Shown: in pieces, positions 1 through 7,291 of the stretch
Position numbering within the stretch: position 1 is the first letter of the stretch
Layout: the number at the start of each line of letters is the position of its first letter
Assembly (NCBI GenBank): GCA_947503935.1
Contig: CANNFR010000004.1
Coordinates: 62,001-126,000 of the forward strand
Direction: 5' to 3'
Source of the DNA: an uncultured Paracoccaceae bacterium
GTDB lineage: Bacteria; Pseudomonadota; Alphaproteobacteria; Rhodobacterales; Rhodobacteraceae
Length of the DNA stretch: 64,000 nucleotides
Notes under the pieces: generated by a model
Database searches by the model: none
Seen by the model: the letters and a program-made list of their open reading frames with translations, nothing else
What the model was told of the DNA's origin: nothing
Made by a program: the position numbers and the translations under genes

Positions 1-168
1 GCGCATCTCTTCCGCGTCATGCAGCTCCTGCGCCATACGCTCAAGCTCGCCCATCTCGGCGCCCGCGACGCGGGTGAAGCGGTGCATGATCCAATAGGCA
101 AACCAGCCCAACGAAAAGGCCACGAAAAGGATAATCGCCGTGACGATGATGAATTCAGTTCTGTTCAT
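1..168 (-). CDS. Small membrane-anchored coiled-coil protein, C-terminus beyond window edge
   Basis: Partial gene: only the first 56 codons are inside the window. The start ATG is at 168 on the minus strand and the frame stays open to base 1. The N-terminus (MNRTEFIIVTAILFVAFSLG) begins one hydrophobic helix to about residue 27. A charged, helix-prone stretch rich in Glu, Met and Leu follows, consistent with a membrane anchor plus coiled coil. The start overlaps the last 14 bases of the upstream OmpA-family gene, so the two are probably translated together. Function is unknown; an envelope role is inferred only from the anchor and the neighbour. Confidence 0.7.
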   Translation of the reverse strand, partial: MNRTEFIIVTAIILFVAFSLGWFAYWIMHRFTRVAGAEMGELERMAQELHDAEEMR

Positions 169-2086
169 TCCCGTCCTCTGACGTTTCTTCGCCTTCGGCG
201 GCTGTTTCGCCCTCTGGCTCTGCCGGCGCTTCACCTTCGCTGCCGTCTTCCGCCGCGGCATCCTCGCCGCTGTCTTCTTCAGGCACAATCAGCGTGAATT
301 CAATACGCCGGTTCGCCTCGCGCCCCTCTTCGGTGCTGTTGTCGGCAATCGGGTTCGCCTCGCCATAGCCGACCGCCGTCAGGTTCGAGGTCAGAACCCG
401 CCGCGCCAGAAGGCCGTTCAGCACCGAATTGGCGCGCTGCTGGCTGAGCGAGAGGTTCATCTCTTCGCGGCCCTGGCTGTCGCTATGGGCGGCGATCTCC
501 ATCGGGACGTCCTCGCAATTCTGCAAGGCCTCGGCGATCAGGTCGAGGGTCTTCAACCCGTCACCATCGATATCGGCCGAGCCGGGGGCGAAGGTGATTT
601 TTTGCACGCTGAGGATGGTGTTGACGTCGGCCACGCATTCTTCCGGCGTTGGCAGTCCAAGCTCGGGGTCCAGCTTTTCCTCATAGCGCACCGAAATTTC
701 GAACTGCGCGCCATTGCCCAGCTTTTCGGCCAGGATGCGCGCGATTTCGGCATTGGCGCCCTGATTACCGGTGGTGCCGCTGATCTGCACCAGATCGGGT
801 TGCACCAGGGCCGATCCGTTGGCCAATTCGGCCAGCGCCTCAAGCGCGGCCAGAACGCGGACGGACCAGCCGCTTGGCAATTCGCCGTCAAGCCGTACGG
901 CGTTATAGACGCTACCGGTACCGAACCGCGCGGCGGCGAAGCTTTCGACGACAGTGCGCAGACGTTCATCGGTCAGCCGGCCGCGCATCTGCAACTGGCC
1001 CTCGGGGCTGAGCGTGGCGGTGAATTGCGGCGGGCCGCTGCTATTGGCGTCGGGCGGCAACATCAACACGGGCGTGACCGAAAAGGCCTCGGGCAGGGCA
1101 CCGTCAAGCTCGCCCACAACGCGGTCGAAATCCTCCTGGCTGACGGTATCCTCGGCGATGAGCGAGATATCGGCGTCCGAAAACGTCAGGCTGCCCGCGC
1201 CCAGTTGGGCGAGCGCCGAGATCCCGGCCTCAACCGCTTCGGCCCAGCGCGGCGATGGAACGCCGAGGCCGATGGTGCAGGTCGATTTCCCTTCGGCCCC
1301 TGCCGCAACCGCTGCGGCCAGAATGCGGGTGCGCGCCTGATCGGTGTCGGCCGAACAGGCATCGAAACGCGCGCCATCAGCGTCGATCAGAAACCGCAAG
1401 GTGAAGGGCGTGATCACCGGGCGCGGCGCCGACAGATCCAGCCCTACCCGCAGCCCCGGCGGCGCCCGGCGGGCCAGCTCCGCCTCAAGCCGCGCTTTCT
1501 CAGCCGCGCTTGCGGTGATCGCGGTGACATTCACACGCTCGGCCGTGATCGAGATCTTGGCGCGGGGCAGGCTGGCAAGGGATTCCAGGCCAAATTCCAC
1601 CGCGGCGTCCCATCCCGGCGGGGCGGGGTAATCGGCGGTCTCCAGCATGTCGGTGACGCGCCCCTGACCCGCCAAGTCGCCCAATTCGCTGACGATGCTC
1701 TCGCGGTCGTCCGTTGCGGGGATCAGGCCGATCAGCGACACGCCGTCATCGTTGCGCAGAACCTCGACCGAGAAGTCGGGCGCGCGCAATTCCTCGGCCG
1801 GGCGCACCTCCATCGCGTCGATCACGCGGCTGGCATCGACCACGGTACCCGCGATGGACAACGCGCGAAACCGCAACGCCTCGGTCTCGGCCATGCCAGA
1901 GAGGCGCACGATCAGGCCATCAGCCTCAACCGCCGCCCAGTCCTGCCCCTCGATCGCCAGAGCCGTGCGGACTTCGGCCATTGATCGCGCCTCGATCACC
2001 CTTGCGGTAAAGGCCGCCACGCCCAGCGCCAATGTCGCCGCAAAGACGAACACGATTGGAAGTAAATGGTTGCGGCCGATCTTCAT
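155..2086 (-). CDS. OmpA-family envelope protein with BON-like repeats
   Basis: 643-residue protein with an N-terminal hydrophobic segment (about residues 8-28: signal anchor or uncleaved signal). A long middle part of repeated alpha/beta units resembles BON/secretin-type modules, and a C-terminal OmpA-like peptidoglycan-binding domain lies at roughly residues 500-610. That domain shows ITFAPGSADID near its start, then AHSDSQGREEMN, LSQQRANSV and the closing NRRIEF, the usual OmpA_C signature. The tail is very acidic (Glu/Ala/Gly rich). By family knowledge it should bind peptidoglycan in the periplasm and brace the envelope. It lies upstream of a small membrane protein with which it overlaps by 14 bases. 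The domain call is firm; the exact partner is unknown. Confidence 0.85.
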   Translation of the reverse strand: MKIGRNHLLPIVFVFAATLALGVAAFTARVIEARSMAEVRTALAIEGQDWAAVEADGLIVRLSGMAETEALRFRALSIAGTVVDASRVIDAMEVRPAEELRAPDFSVEVLRNDDGVSLIGLIPATDDRESIVSELGDLAGQGRVTDMLETADYPAPPGWDAAVEFGLESLASLPRAKISITAERVNVTAITASAAEKARLEAELARRAPPGLRVGLDLSAPRPVITPFTLRFLIDADGARFDACSADTDQARTRILAAAVAAGAEGKSTCTIGLGVPSPRWAEAVEAGISALAQLGAGSLTFSDADISLIAEDTVSQEDFDRVVGELDGALPEAFSVTPVLMLPPDANSSGPPQFTATLSPEGQLQMRGRLTDERLRTVVESFAAARFGTGSVYNAVRLDGELPSGWSVRVLAALEALAELANGSALVQPDLVQISGTTGNQGANAEIARILAEKLGNGAQFEISVRYEEKLDPELGLPTPEECVADVNTILSVQKITFAPGSADIDGDGLKTLDLIAEALQNCEDVPMEIAAHSDSQGREEMNLSLSQQRANSVLNGLLARRVLTSNLTAVGYGEANPIADNSTEEGREANRRIEFTLIVPEEDSGEDAAAEDGSEGEAPAEPEGETAAEGEETSEDGNEQN

Positions 2087-2146
2087 GCAAGAATCGCTTC
2101 GTAGTTTCGGACATGCCTGATTAGGCCCCTAAGCGGCGGGGTTCAA

Positions 2147-3121
2147 TCAGACGAATATGGCAACAGCAAGAAACAGCACAGGGATCAGACCGGCATCGCG
2201 GTTCGACCGGAACAAACGCAGGCAATTGTCGGGGTCTTCGGTATCGAGCCGCACCAGTTGCCAGGTCATATGCCACCCCAAACCCCAGGCCCCGCACAGC
2301 GCGATGGCCATTTTCAGGGCGTTCGACACGTCTGCGGCCAGCGCAACGATCACGGCAAGTGACATCAGGCCCACTGTGACAAACATGAAGCCCCGCAGCC
2401 ATGTCTTGGTTCGGTCGGCAAAAAGGCGGGCGGTGGATTTTATGCCGATCGTGGCGTCGTCTTCCTTGTCCTGGTGGGCATAGATCGTGTCGTAGAACAG
2501 TGTCCAGCTTATCCCGGCGGCATAGAGCAGCAGCGCCGGCAGGCCCAGGCTGCCGGTATGGGCCGTCCAGGCCACCAGCGCGCCCCAGTTGAAGGCCAGG
2601 CCCAGAAACACCTGCGGCCACCAGGTAAACCGTTTCGCAAAGGGATAGATCGCAACCAGCACCAGCGAGGCGACACCCAACATGATCGTCGCGGTGTTGT
2701 AGGTGAACAGGATCAGCGCGGCGATCAGCGCCTGCACGATCATCCAGATGACCGCCTGCCGTACGGTGACCTGCCCCGATGGCAGCGGGCGCGACTTGGT
2801 GCGTTCGACCGCCGCGTCGAAGTCGCGGTCCGAGATATCGTTCCAAGTGCAGCCCGCACCGCGCATCAAAAAGGCGCCGATACCGCAGCCGAGGATGATC
2901 CAGATGTCCCATTGCCGGGGGCCCGCTGGATCGGCGGCAGCGGCCAGCCCGACGCCCCAGAGACAGGGCAGGAACAACAGCCACGTACCGATGGGCCGGT
3001 CGGCCCGCGACAGGCGCAGGTAGGGGCGGCTCCACGCCGGGGCATAGCGATCAACCCAGTTGCCGCGGGGGGCATCGGCGACCTGTCCATCAGGCTCTGG
3101 AATCTGGGTGGTCTCGGGCAT
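2147..3121 (-). CDS. ubiA: 4-hydroxybenzoate polyprenyltransferase
   Basis: Integral membrane prenyltransferase that attaches the polyprenyl tail to 4-hydroxybenzoate in ubiquinone synthesis. Both Asp-rich motifs of the UbiA family are present: NDISDRDFD, and YAHQDKEDD further on, with about eight or nine hydrophobic helices between and after them. I start it at the ATG at 3121 (MPETTQ...). An in-frame ATG at 3136 would place its start codon on top of that of the divergent rsmE, giving 329 instead of 324 residues. A hydrophilic N-terminal tail of about 35 residues precedes the first helix. The octaprenyl diphosphate synthase type gene at 31962-32963 could supply the side chain. Confidence 0.93.
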   Translation of the reverse strand: MPETTQIPEPDGQVADAPRGNWVDRYAPAWSRPYLRLSRADRPIGTWLLFLPCLWGVGLAAAADPAGPRQWDIWIILGCGIGAFLMRGAGCTWNDISDRDFDAAVERTKSRPLPSGQVTVRQAVIWMIVQALIAALILFTYNTATIMLGVASLVLVAIYPFAKRFTWWPQVFLGLAFNWGALVAWTAHTGSLGLPALLLYAAGISWTLFYDTIYAHQDKEDDATIGIKSTARLFADRTKTWLRGFMFVTVGLMSLAVIVALAADVSNALKMAIALCGAWGLGWHMTWQLVRLDTEDPDNCLRLFRSNRDAGLIPVLFLAVAIFV

Positions 3122-3134
3122 ATGGTCCGGCCCC

Positions 3135-3857
3135 ATGGCGGCGAAGATCAGGCTCTATGTAGACCACCCCTTGGACGAGGGGCAAGCGGTGCCACTGTCG
3201 CGGGACCAGGCGCATTATCTCTTTGCGGTGATGCGGCTGGGGGTCGGGGCCGAGGTGCTGGTGTTCAACGGCCGCTCGCCCGAATGGCGGGCCGAGGTGG
3301 CTGAGGCTGGCAAGAAGGGCGGAGTATTGCTCTGCCGGGCTCAGACGAAGCCGTTGCACCCACCGCCCGACCTTTGGCTTCTCTTCGCGCCAATCAAGAA
3401 GGCGCGCACCGATTTCATCGTGGAAAAGGCGGTTGAGATGGGGGCTGCGCGCATCCTGCCCGTGCAGACCGATCACACCAATGCCGAGCGCATCCGCCCC
3501 GACCGACTGCGGGCGCATGCCGTTGAGGCGGTCGAGCAATGCGGCGGGACCTACCTGCCTGAGGTAGCCGATCTGCAGAAGTTGAGCCGTTTGCTGGACG
3601 ATTGGCCACAAGAGCGTCAATTGATGTGGTGCGATGAGGCTCTGGTCGGGGCAAAAGCCACGCTTGAGGCGGCCGAACCTGGCCCCTGGGCGATCCTGAT
3701 CGGCCCGGAAGGCGGATTTTCAGAAGCCGAGCAAACCCGACTTCGCGCGGCCGTCTTCGTCACGCCGGTCAGCCTGGGCCCGCGCATCCTGCGCGCAGAT
3801 ACGGCGGCGGTGGCGGCATTGGCTTTGTGGCAGGCGACATTGGGGGATTGGCGGTGA
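3135..3857 (+). CDS. rsmE: 16S rRNA (uracil1498-N3)-methyltransferase
   Basis: 240-residue SPOUT-class methyltransferase that modifies U1498 of 16S rRNA. Knot motifs near the C-terminus are plain: LIGPEGGFSEAE and LGPRILRADTAA, the family's SAM-binding elements. The N-terminal part (RLYVDHPL...QAHYLFAVMRL) matches the PUA-like RNA-binding half. The start at 3135 (MAAKIRLYV) is chosen because homologous N-termini begin just before RLYV. The frame stays open further upstream, but that stretch overlaps ubiA. It is divergent from ubiA with almost no intergenic space, so any shared promoter must lie inside coding sequence. Confidence 0.92.
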   Translation: MAAKIRLYVDHPLDEGQAVPLSRDQAHYLFAVMRLGVGAEVLVFNGRSPEWRAEVAEAGKKGGVLLCRAQTKPLHPPPDLWLLFAPIKKARTDFIVEKAVEMGAARILPVQTDHTNAERIRPDRLRAHAVEAVEQCGGTYLPEVADLQKLSRLLDDWPQERQLMWCDEALVGAKATLEAAEPGPWAILIGPEGGFSEAEQTRLRAAVFVTPVSLGPRILRADTAAVAALALWQATLGDWR

Positions 3858-3959
3858 AGATGCCATGTCTCTGCGCAGATAGATATCTTCGACGCGGTGC
3901 GCTGCGTCACGCCAATCTGCCGCTGGTTTTTCTTGCGGAGCGCGCGGGGGAGGATGACT

Positions 3960-4046
3960 ATGGTTAATATGCTTCAAATCGGATGCAGAGGCATCGTCGC
4001 CATACTCTGCGCATCAGGATGCTCAATGGACGGAGACGGCAGATGA
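3960..4046 (+). CDS. Very small lipoprotein-like ORF coupled to the next gene
   Basis: 28-codon ORF with a good ribosome-binding site (GGGGGAGGA ending about 6 bases before the ATG). Its stop codon TGA overlaps the ATG of the next gene (ATGA). The peptide contains a short hydrophobic run and then ILCASGCSMDGDG. That resembles a lipobox, although position -3 is Ala rather than the preferred Leu. It could be a tiny lipoprotein or simply a translational-coupling leader. Supporting evidence is limited to the SD, the overlap and the lipobox-like pattern. Confidence 0.4.
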   Translation: MVNMLQIGCRGIVAILCASGCSMDGDGR

Positions 4047-4564
4047 CGGACTTCCTGCGGCCTCAGGCACGTGCGTTTCTGACCCGCTGGCGTGAGGTTG
4101 CCGGGACGCTGGCTTTGGCGCTGGCGGGTGTTTGGCTGTTTGCTTTGGGCGGGTGGTTCTATCAGGGTGTGGGGCTGCTTGTCGGCCTTGCCGCTCTGTT
4201 GGGCGCCGTGATCGCAGTGCGGCGGGTGCAGTTTCAGCGCGAGGTCGATCAGCCCGGCGTGGTCGAGATCGATGAGGGTCAGGTGCGCTATTTCGGGCCC
4301 CATGGCGGGGGCTTCGCCGCGATCCGCGAATTGGTCGAGGTCGAGCTTTTGACCGACACCGCGCAACAACGCTGGTGGCGGCTCAGCGAAGCCGGGGGGA
4401 ATGTGCTGTCGATCCCGATCGCCGCGACGGGCGCGGACCAATTGTTCGATGCGTTCTCAAGCCTGCCAGGCCTGTCGCAGGCCCGCCTTCTGCAGGCAAT
4501 GGACGGGCCGGTTGACCGCCCGATCACAGTTTGGCGACGCGAGGCGCGCCGGGCCTTGACTTGA
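4043..4564 (+). CDS. Conserved-looking membrane protein of unknown function
   Basis: 173-residue protein. After a basic N-terminus (MTDFLRPQARAFLTRWRE) there are two closely spaced hydrophobic helices (about residues 20-37 and 41-60). A soluble C-terminal domain of about 110 residues contains ...GQVRYFGPHGGGF... and ends ITVWRREARRALT. The two-helix-plus-beta-domain shape resembles small bacterial PH-like membrane proteins, but I do not recognise the family. The start at 4043 overlaps the stop of the 28-codon ORF. It sits between rsmE and gshA, and nothing in it points to a metabolic role. Confidence 0.75.
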   Translation: MTDFLRPQARAFLTRWREVAGTLALALAGVWLFALGGWFYQGVGLLVGLAALLGAVIAVRRVQFQREVDQPGVVEIDEGQVRYFGPHGGGFAAIRELVEVELLTDTAQQRWWRLSEAGGNVLSIPIAATGADQLFDAFSSLPGLSQARLLQAMDGPVDRPITVWRREARRALT

Positions 4565-4620
4565 CCGGCGCGGCGGGACAGGTCTGATCGCCTGACGCCA
4601 GCCATCAGGAGCCCGCCCCA

Positions 4621-5991
4621 ATGTCCATTCCCCAAACCGGCGGCGGCCCGATTGAGCGTCACGAGCAATTGGCCGAATATCTGGCCGCGGGCAGCAAACC
4701 CAAGGATCAGTGGCGCATCGGAACCGAGCATGAGAAGTTCGGCTATTGCAAGGATACCCTGCTGCCGCTGCCTTACGAAGGCGAACGATCGATCCGCGCG
4801 ATGCTGGAAGGTCTGCGCGACCAGTTCGGCTGGGCACCGATCACCGAGGGCGGGCATCTGATCGGGCTTGAGAAGGACGGCGCGAACGTATCGCTGGAAC
4901 CCGGCGGGGCGCTGGAATTGTCCGGCGGATTGCTGGAAACGATCCACCAGACCTGCGACGAGGTGAACGACCACCTGCGTGAGGTGAAAGCGGTGGCCGA
5001 TGGCATTGGGGCGGGCTTTATCGGTCTCGGCGCCGCGCCTGAATGGACGCATGAGCAGATGCCTCTGATGCCCAAGGGCCGCTACAAGCTGATGGACGCC
5101 TATATGCAGCGCGTCGGCACGATGGGCACCACGATGATGCGGCGCACCTGTACCGTGCAGGTGAACCTCGATTTCGGGTCCGAGGCGGACATGGTGCAAA
5201 AAATGCGCGTGGCCCTGGCCCTACAGCCAGTCGCCACGGCCTTGTTCGCCAATTCGCCCTTCTTTGAAGGCAAGGTGAACGGCCACAAAAGTTGGCGCAG
5301 CCGGGTCTGGCGCGATCTTGATGCCGCGCGCACCGGCATGCTGCCTTTCGTCTTCGAGGACGGGTTCGGGTTTGAGGCTTACGTGCAGTATGCGCTGGAT
5401 GTGCCGATGTACTTCGTCTACCGCGATGGCAAGTATATTGATGCGCTCGGCCAGTCATTCCGCGATTTCATGCGCGGTGAATTGCCTGCCTTGCCGGGGG
5501 AAAAACCGACGCTCAGCGATTGGGCCGACCATCTGACCACGATCTTCCCCGAGGCACGCCTGAAGAAATTCATCGAAATGCGTGGCGCCGATGGCGGCCC
5601 CTGGCGACGACTTTGCGCGCTACCCGCGCTTTGGGTCGGGTTGCTCTATGACCAGACCGCTCAGGATGCGGCCTGGGATCTTGCGAAGGATTGGGATGCC
5701 GAGACACGGCAAGGCCTGCGCGTGGCTGCCTCGGAGAATGGCCTGCAGGGCGCGGCTGGCGGTGTGAAGTTGCACGATCTGGCGCGCGAAGTGGTGCAGA
5801 TTTCTGAGGCGGGCTTAAAGGCCCGGGCGATGCCGGGCGCTGGCGGATTGATCCCTGATGAGACTCATTTTCTGAACGCCCTGAAGGAAAGCGTCGAGAC
5901 CGGGCGCACGCCGGCGGATGAGTTGCTTGAGAAATACCGGGGTGAGTGGGCGGGTGATCTCACCCGCCTCTACCCGGAATACAGCTATTAG
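4621..5991 (+). CDS. gshA: Glutamate-cysteine ligase (plant/alphaproteobacterial type)
   Basis: 456-residue enzyme for the first step of glutathione synthesis, joining L-glutamate and L-cysteine with ATP. The N-terminal GTEHEKFGY motif, SLEPGGALELSG, TCTVQVNLDFGSEADMV and NGHKSWRSRVW are typical of the GCS2-type ligases shared by plants and alphaproteobacteria. Length matches that family (about 450 residues) rather than the 518-residue E. coli enzyme. The start at 4621 is preceded by AGGAGC. An Asp/Glu-rich metal and ATP site is expected from the family. A small hairpin with a T run follows the stop, so the gene probably ends its own transcript. Confidence 0.95.
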   Translation: MSIPQTGGGPIERHEQLAEYLAAGSKPKDQWRIGTEHEKFGYCKDTLLPLPYEGERSIRAMLEGLRDQFGWAPITEGGHLIGLEKDGANVSLEPGGALELSGGLLETIHQTCDEVNDHLREVKAVADGIGAGFIGLGAAPEWTHEQMPLMPKGRYKLMDAYMQRVGTMGTTMMRRTCTVQVNLDFGSEADMVQKMRVALALQPVATALFANSPFFEGKVNGHKSWRSRVWRDLDAARTGMLPFVFEDGFGFEAYVQYALDVPMYFVYRDGKYIDALGQSFRDFMRGELPALPGEKPTLSDWADHLTTIFPEARLKKFIEMRGADGGPWRRLCALPALWVGLLYDQTAQDAAWDLAKDWDAETRQGLRVAASENGLQGAAGGVKLHDLAREVVQISEAGLKARAMPGAGGLIPDETHFLNALKESVETGRTPADELLEKYRGEWAGDLTRLYPEYSY

Positions 5992-6006
5992 AGCGACGTC
6001 CGGAAG

Positions 6007-6026
6007 ATCTGCACTGCAGATTTTCT
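6007..6026 (+). terminator. Short hairpin and T-run after gshA
   Basis: ATCTGC (6007-6012), ACT loop, GCAGAT (6016-6021), then TTT and CTC. A 6-bp stem with a weak T tract 15 bases after the gshA stop looks like a modest intrinsic terminator. Confidence 0.45.
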
Positions 6027-6068
6027 CGTCGCCAAGACCGGCGCTTAGGGTTTACCTGTCTTGAAATC

Positions 6069-6089
6069 AAAAATCCGTGTCTGATTTTT
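6069..6089. terminator. A/T-rich hairpin ahead of the DUF805 gene end
   Basis: AAAAATC (6069-6075), 7-base spacer, GATTTTT (6083-6089). The element is symmetric, with A and T tracts on both sides. It sits between convergent gshA and the DUF805 gene and could serve as a bidirectional terminator. Confidence 0.4.
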
Positions 6090-6100
6090 CGGATAACGCT

Positions 6101-6472
6101 TTAGGTGACCGGCGCGCTGCCAGCCAGTGGATTGGGGCCGTACTTGTTGGCGCTTTCGTCGCTCGGCTGGATCAACCACCAAAGCAAAAGAAAATTGACC
6201 AGCGGAATTAGGCTCAGAAGAAGCAACCAGCCGGTTTTGTCGGTGTCATGCAGACGACGTGCACCGACCGCGATAGCCGGCACAAGACTGCCGAGGGCGA
6301 AGATCAGCATGAGAATTCCGATGATTGAGCCGATGACATTGGTAAGGATCGTCAGCACAACGTAGACAACCATAAAAAATAACTGGAACCACCAATATTC
6401 CGAGCGTGGCGCTCGGCCAGAGAAATTGGCGTAATTAGAATAAACCGACTTAACAGCTGTCATAAAGTCCAT
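6101..6472 (-). CDS. DUF805 family membrane protein
   Basis: 123-residue integral membrane protein. The N-terminal FSGRAPRSEYWWFQLFF motif and the later GARRLHDTDKTGWLLLL motif are diagnostic of the DUF805 (YhaH/YhaI-type) family, with about four hydrophobic segments between and after them. Length is usual for the family. No biochemical role is established for it. A palindrome at 6528-6541 (GTCCAG TG CTGGAC) lies about 55 bases upstream of the start and could be a regulator site. The gene is monocistronic and convergent with gshA. Confidence 0.88.
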   Translation of the reverse strand: MDFMTAVKSVYSNYANFSGRAPRSEYWWFQLFFMVVYVVLTILTNVIGSIIGILMLIFALGSLVPAIAVGARRLHDTDKTGWLLLLSLIPLVNFLLLWWLIQPSDESANKYGPNPLAGSAPVT

Positions 6473-6527
6473 GATTTTGTTCCCTTCATTTTGGACGACG
6501 CAATCTTTGCTTTCTGATACAAATTCT

Positions 6528-6541
6528 GTCCAGTGCTGGAC
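6528..6541. promoter_or_regulatory. Palindrome upstream of DUF805 gene
   Basis: GTCCAG-TG-CTGGAC, a perfect 6-bp inverted repeat in the 210-base gap between the DUF805 start (6472) and the plsY stop (6683). It is only a candidate operator. I see no gene in the rest of this gap. Confidence 0.25.
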
Positions 6542-6682
6542 TGCAACACATCCGATACGAAATCGCGGACTCTCACTTCTGGCTTTTGCCCGTCGGACGC
6601 TCGTCAGCGTGGTCGCAGACCCTGAAACCTGTCCGCGCCGGACCTATCCAGCAGGGCTTTTGGCGCTCCCCAAGTGAATTTC

Positions 6683-7291
6683 TCATGTTTTCTCGCCGAT
6701 CTTGGGTTCGGTCTGGTCCTTCAGCCTTTGTAGATTGGCTTTGTGTTTCCAATGCATGAAACCCAGCAGCAATCCCGCCAGGATCAACCCCTTCATGCCG
6801 CCCAGAAGGATCATCCAGATCGGCGCGCTGCCAGCAGCTGATAGCGCGGCCACCGAGGAATAGCGCGTGGCATAGGCCATCGCCAGCCAGGTGCCACAAA
6901 GGGCCAGGCCCAAGGGCCAGTGGAAGGCCAGGAAGATGCCCAGATAGGTCGCCACGCCCTTGCCGCCGCGGAAGCCCAGCCAGATCGGAAAGAGGTGACC
7001 CATGAACGCCGCGAAGGCCGCGACCTGCACGGCATCTTCGGCGACATACATGCGCGCGATCAGCACGGCCGCGGCCCCCTTTCCGCCATCAAGCAACAGC
7101 GTCAGCACGGCCGCTGTCTTGTTGCCGGTCCGAAGGACGTTGGTCGCCCCGATATTGCCTGACCCGATCTTGCGCAGGTCACCCAGCCCCATGATCCGTG
7201 CCAGAATGATGCCGAAAGGGATCGACCCCAGAAGGTAGCCGATCAGCGCCCAGAGCCCGTAATCGGCCAATGTGCTTTCCAAAAAGGGCAT
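6683..7291 (-). CDS. plsY: Acyl-phosphate:glycerol-3-phosphate acyltransferase
   Basis: 202-residue membrane enzyme that transfers an acyl group from acyl-phosphate to glycerol-3-phosphate, the first step of phospholipid synthesis. All three PlsY motifs are visible: GYLLGSIPFG, GSGNIGATNVLR and GHLFPIWLGFRGGKGVAT, within five or so hydrophobic helices. The ATG at 7291 overlaps the stop of the upstream pyrC-like gene (TGATG), so I start it there rather than at the in-frame TTG one codon before. It is the last gene of a four-gene minus-strand operon with pyrB. Confidence 0.95.
   Translation of the reverse strand: MPFLESTLADYGLWALIGYLLGSIPFGIILARIMGLGDLRKIGSGNIGATNVLRTGNKTAAVLTLLLDGGKGAAAVLIARMYVAEDAVQVAAFAAFMGHLFPIWLGFRGGKGVATYLGIFLAFHWPLGLALCGTWLAMAYATRYSSVAALSAAGSAPIWMILLGGMKGLILAGLLLGFMHWKHKANLQRLKDQTEPKIGEKT

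Noticed and set aside
485-1984. Long 499-codon open frame opposite the OmpA-family gene.
   Set aside because: Runs antisense to a gene with clear OmpA motifs, with poor composition for a protein (Arg/Gly/Gln rich) and no domain. A shadow of high GC coding.
6471-6677. 68-codon frame on the plus strand between the DUF805 gene and plsY.
   Set aside because: No SD, no pattern, and it overlaps the likely promoter of the DUF805 gene.
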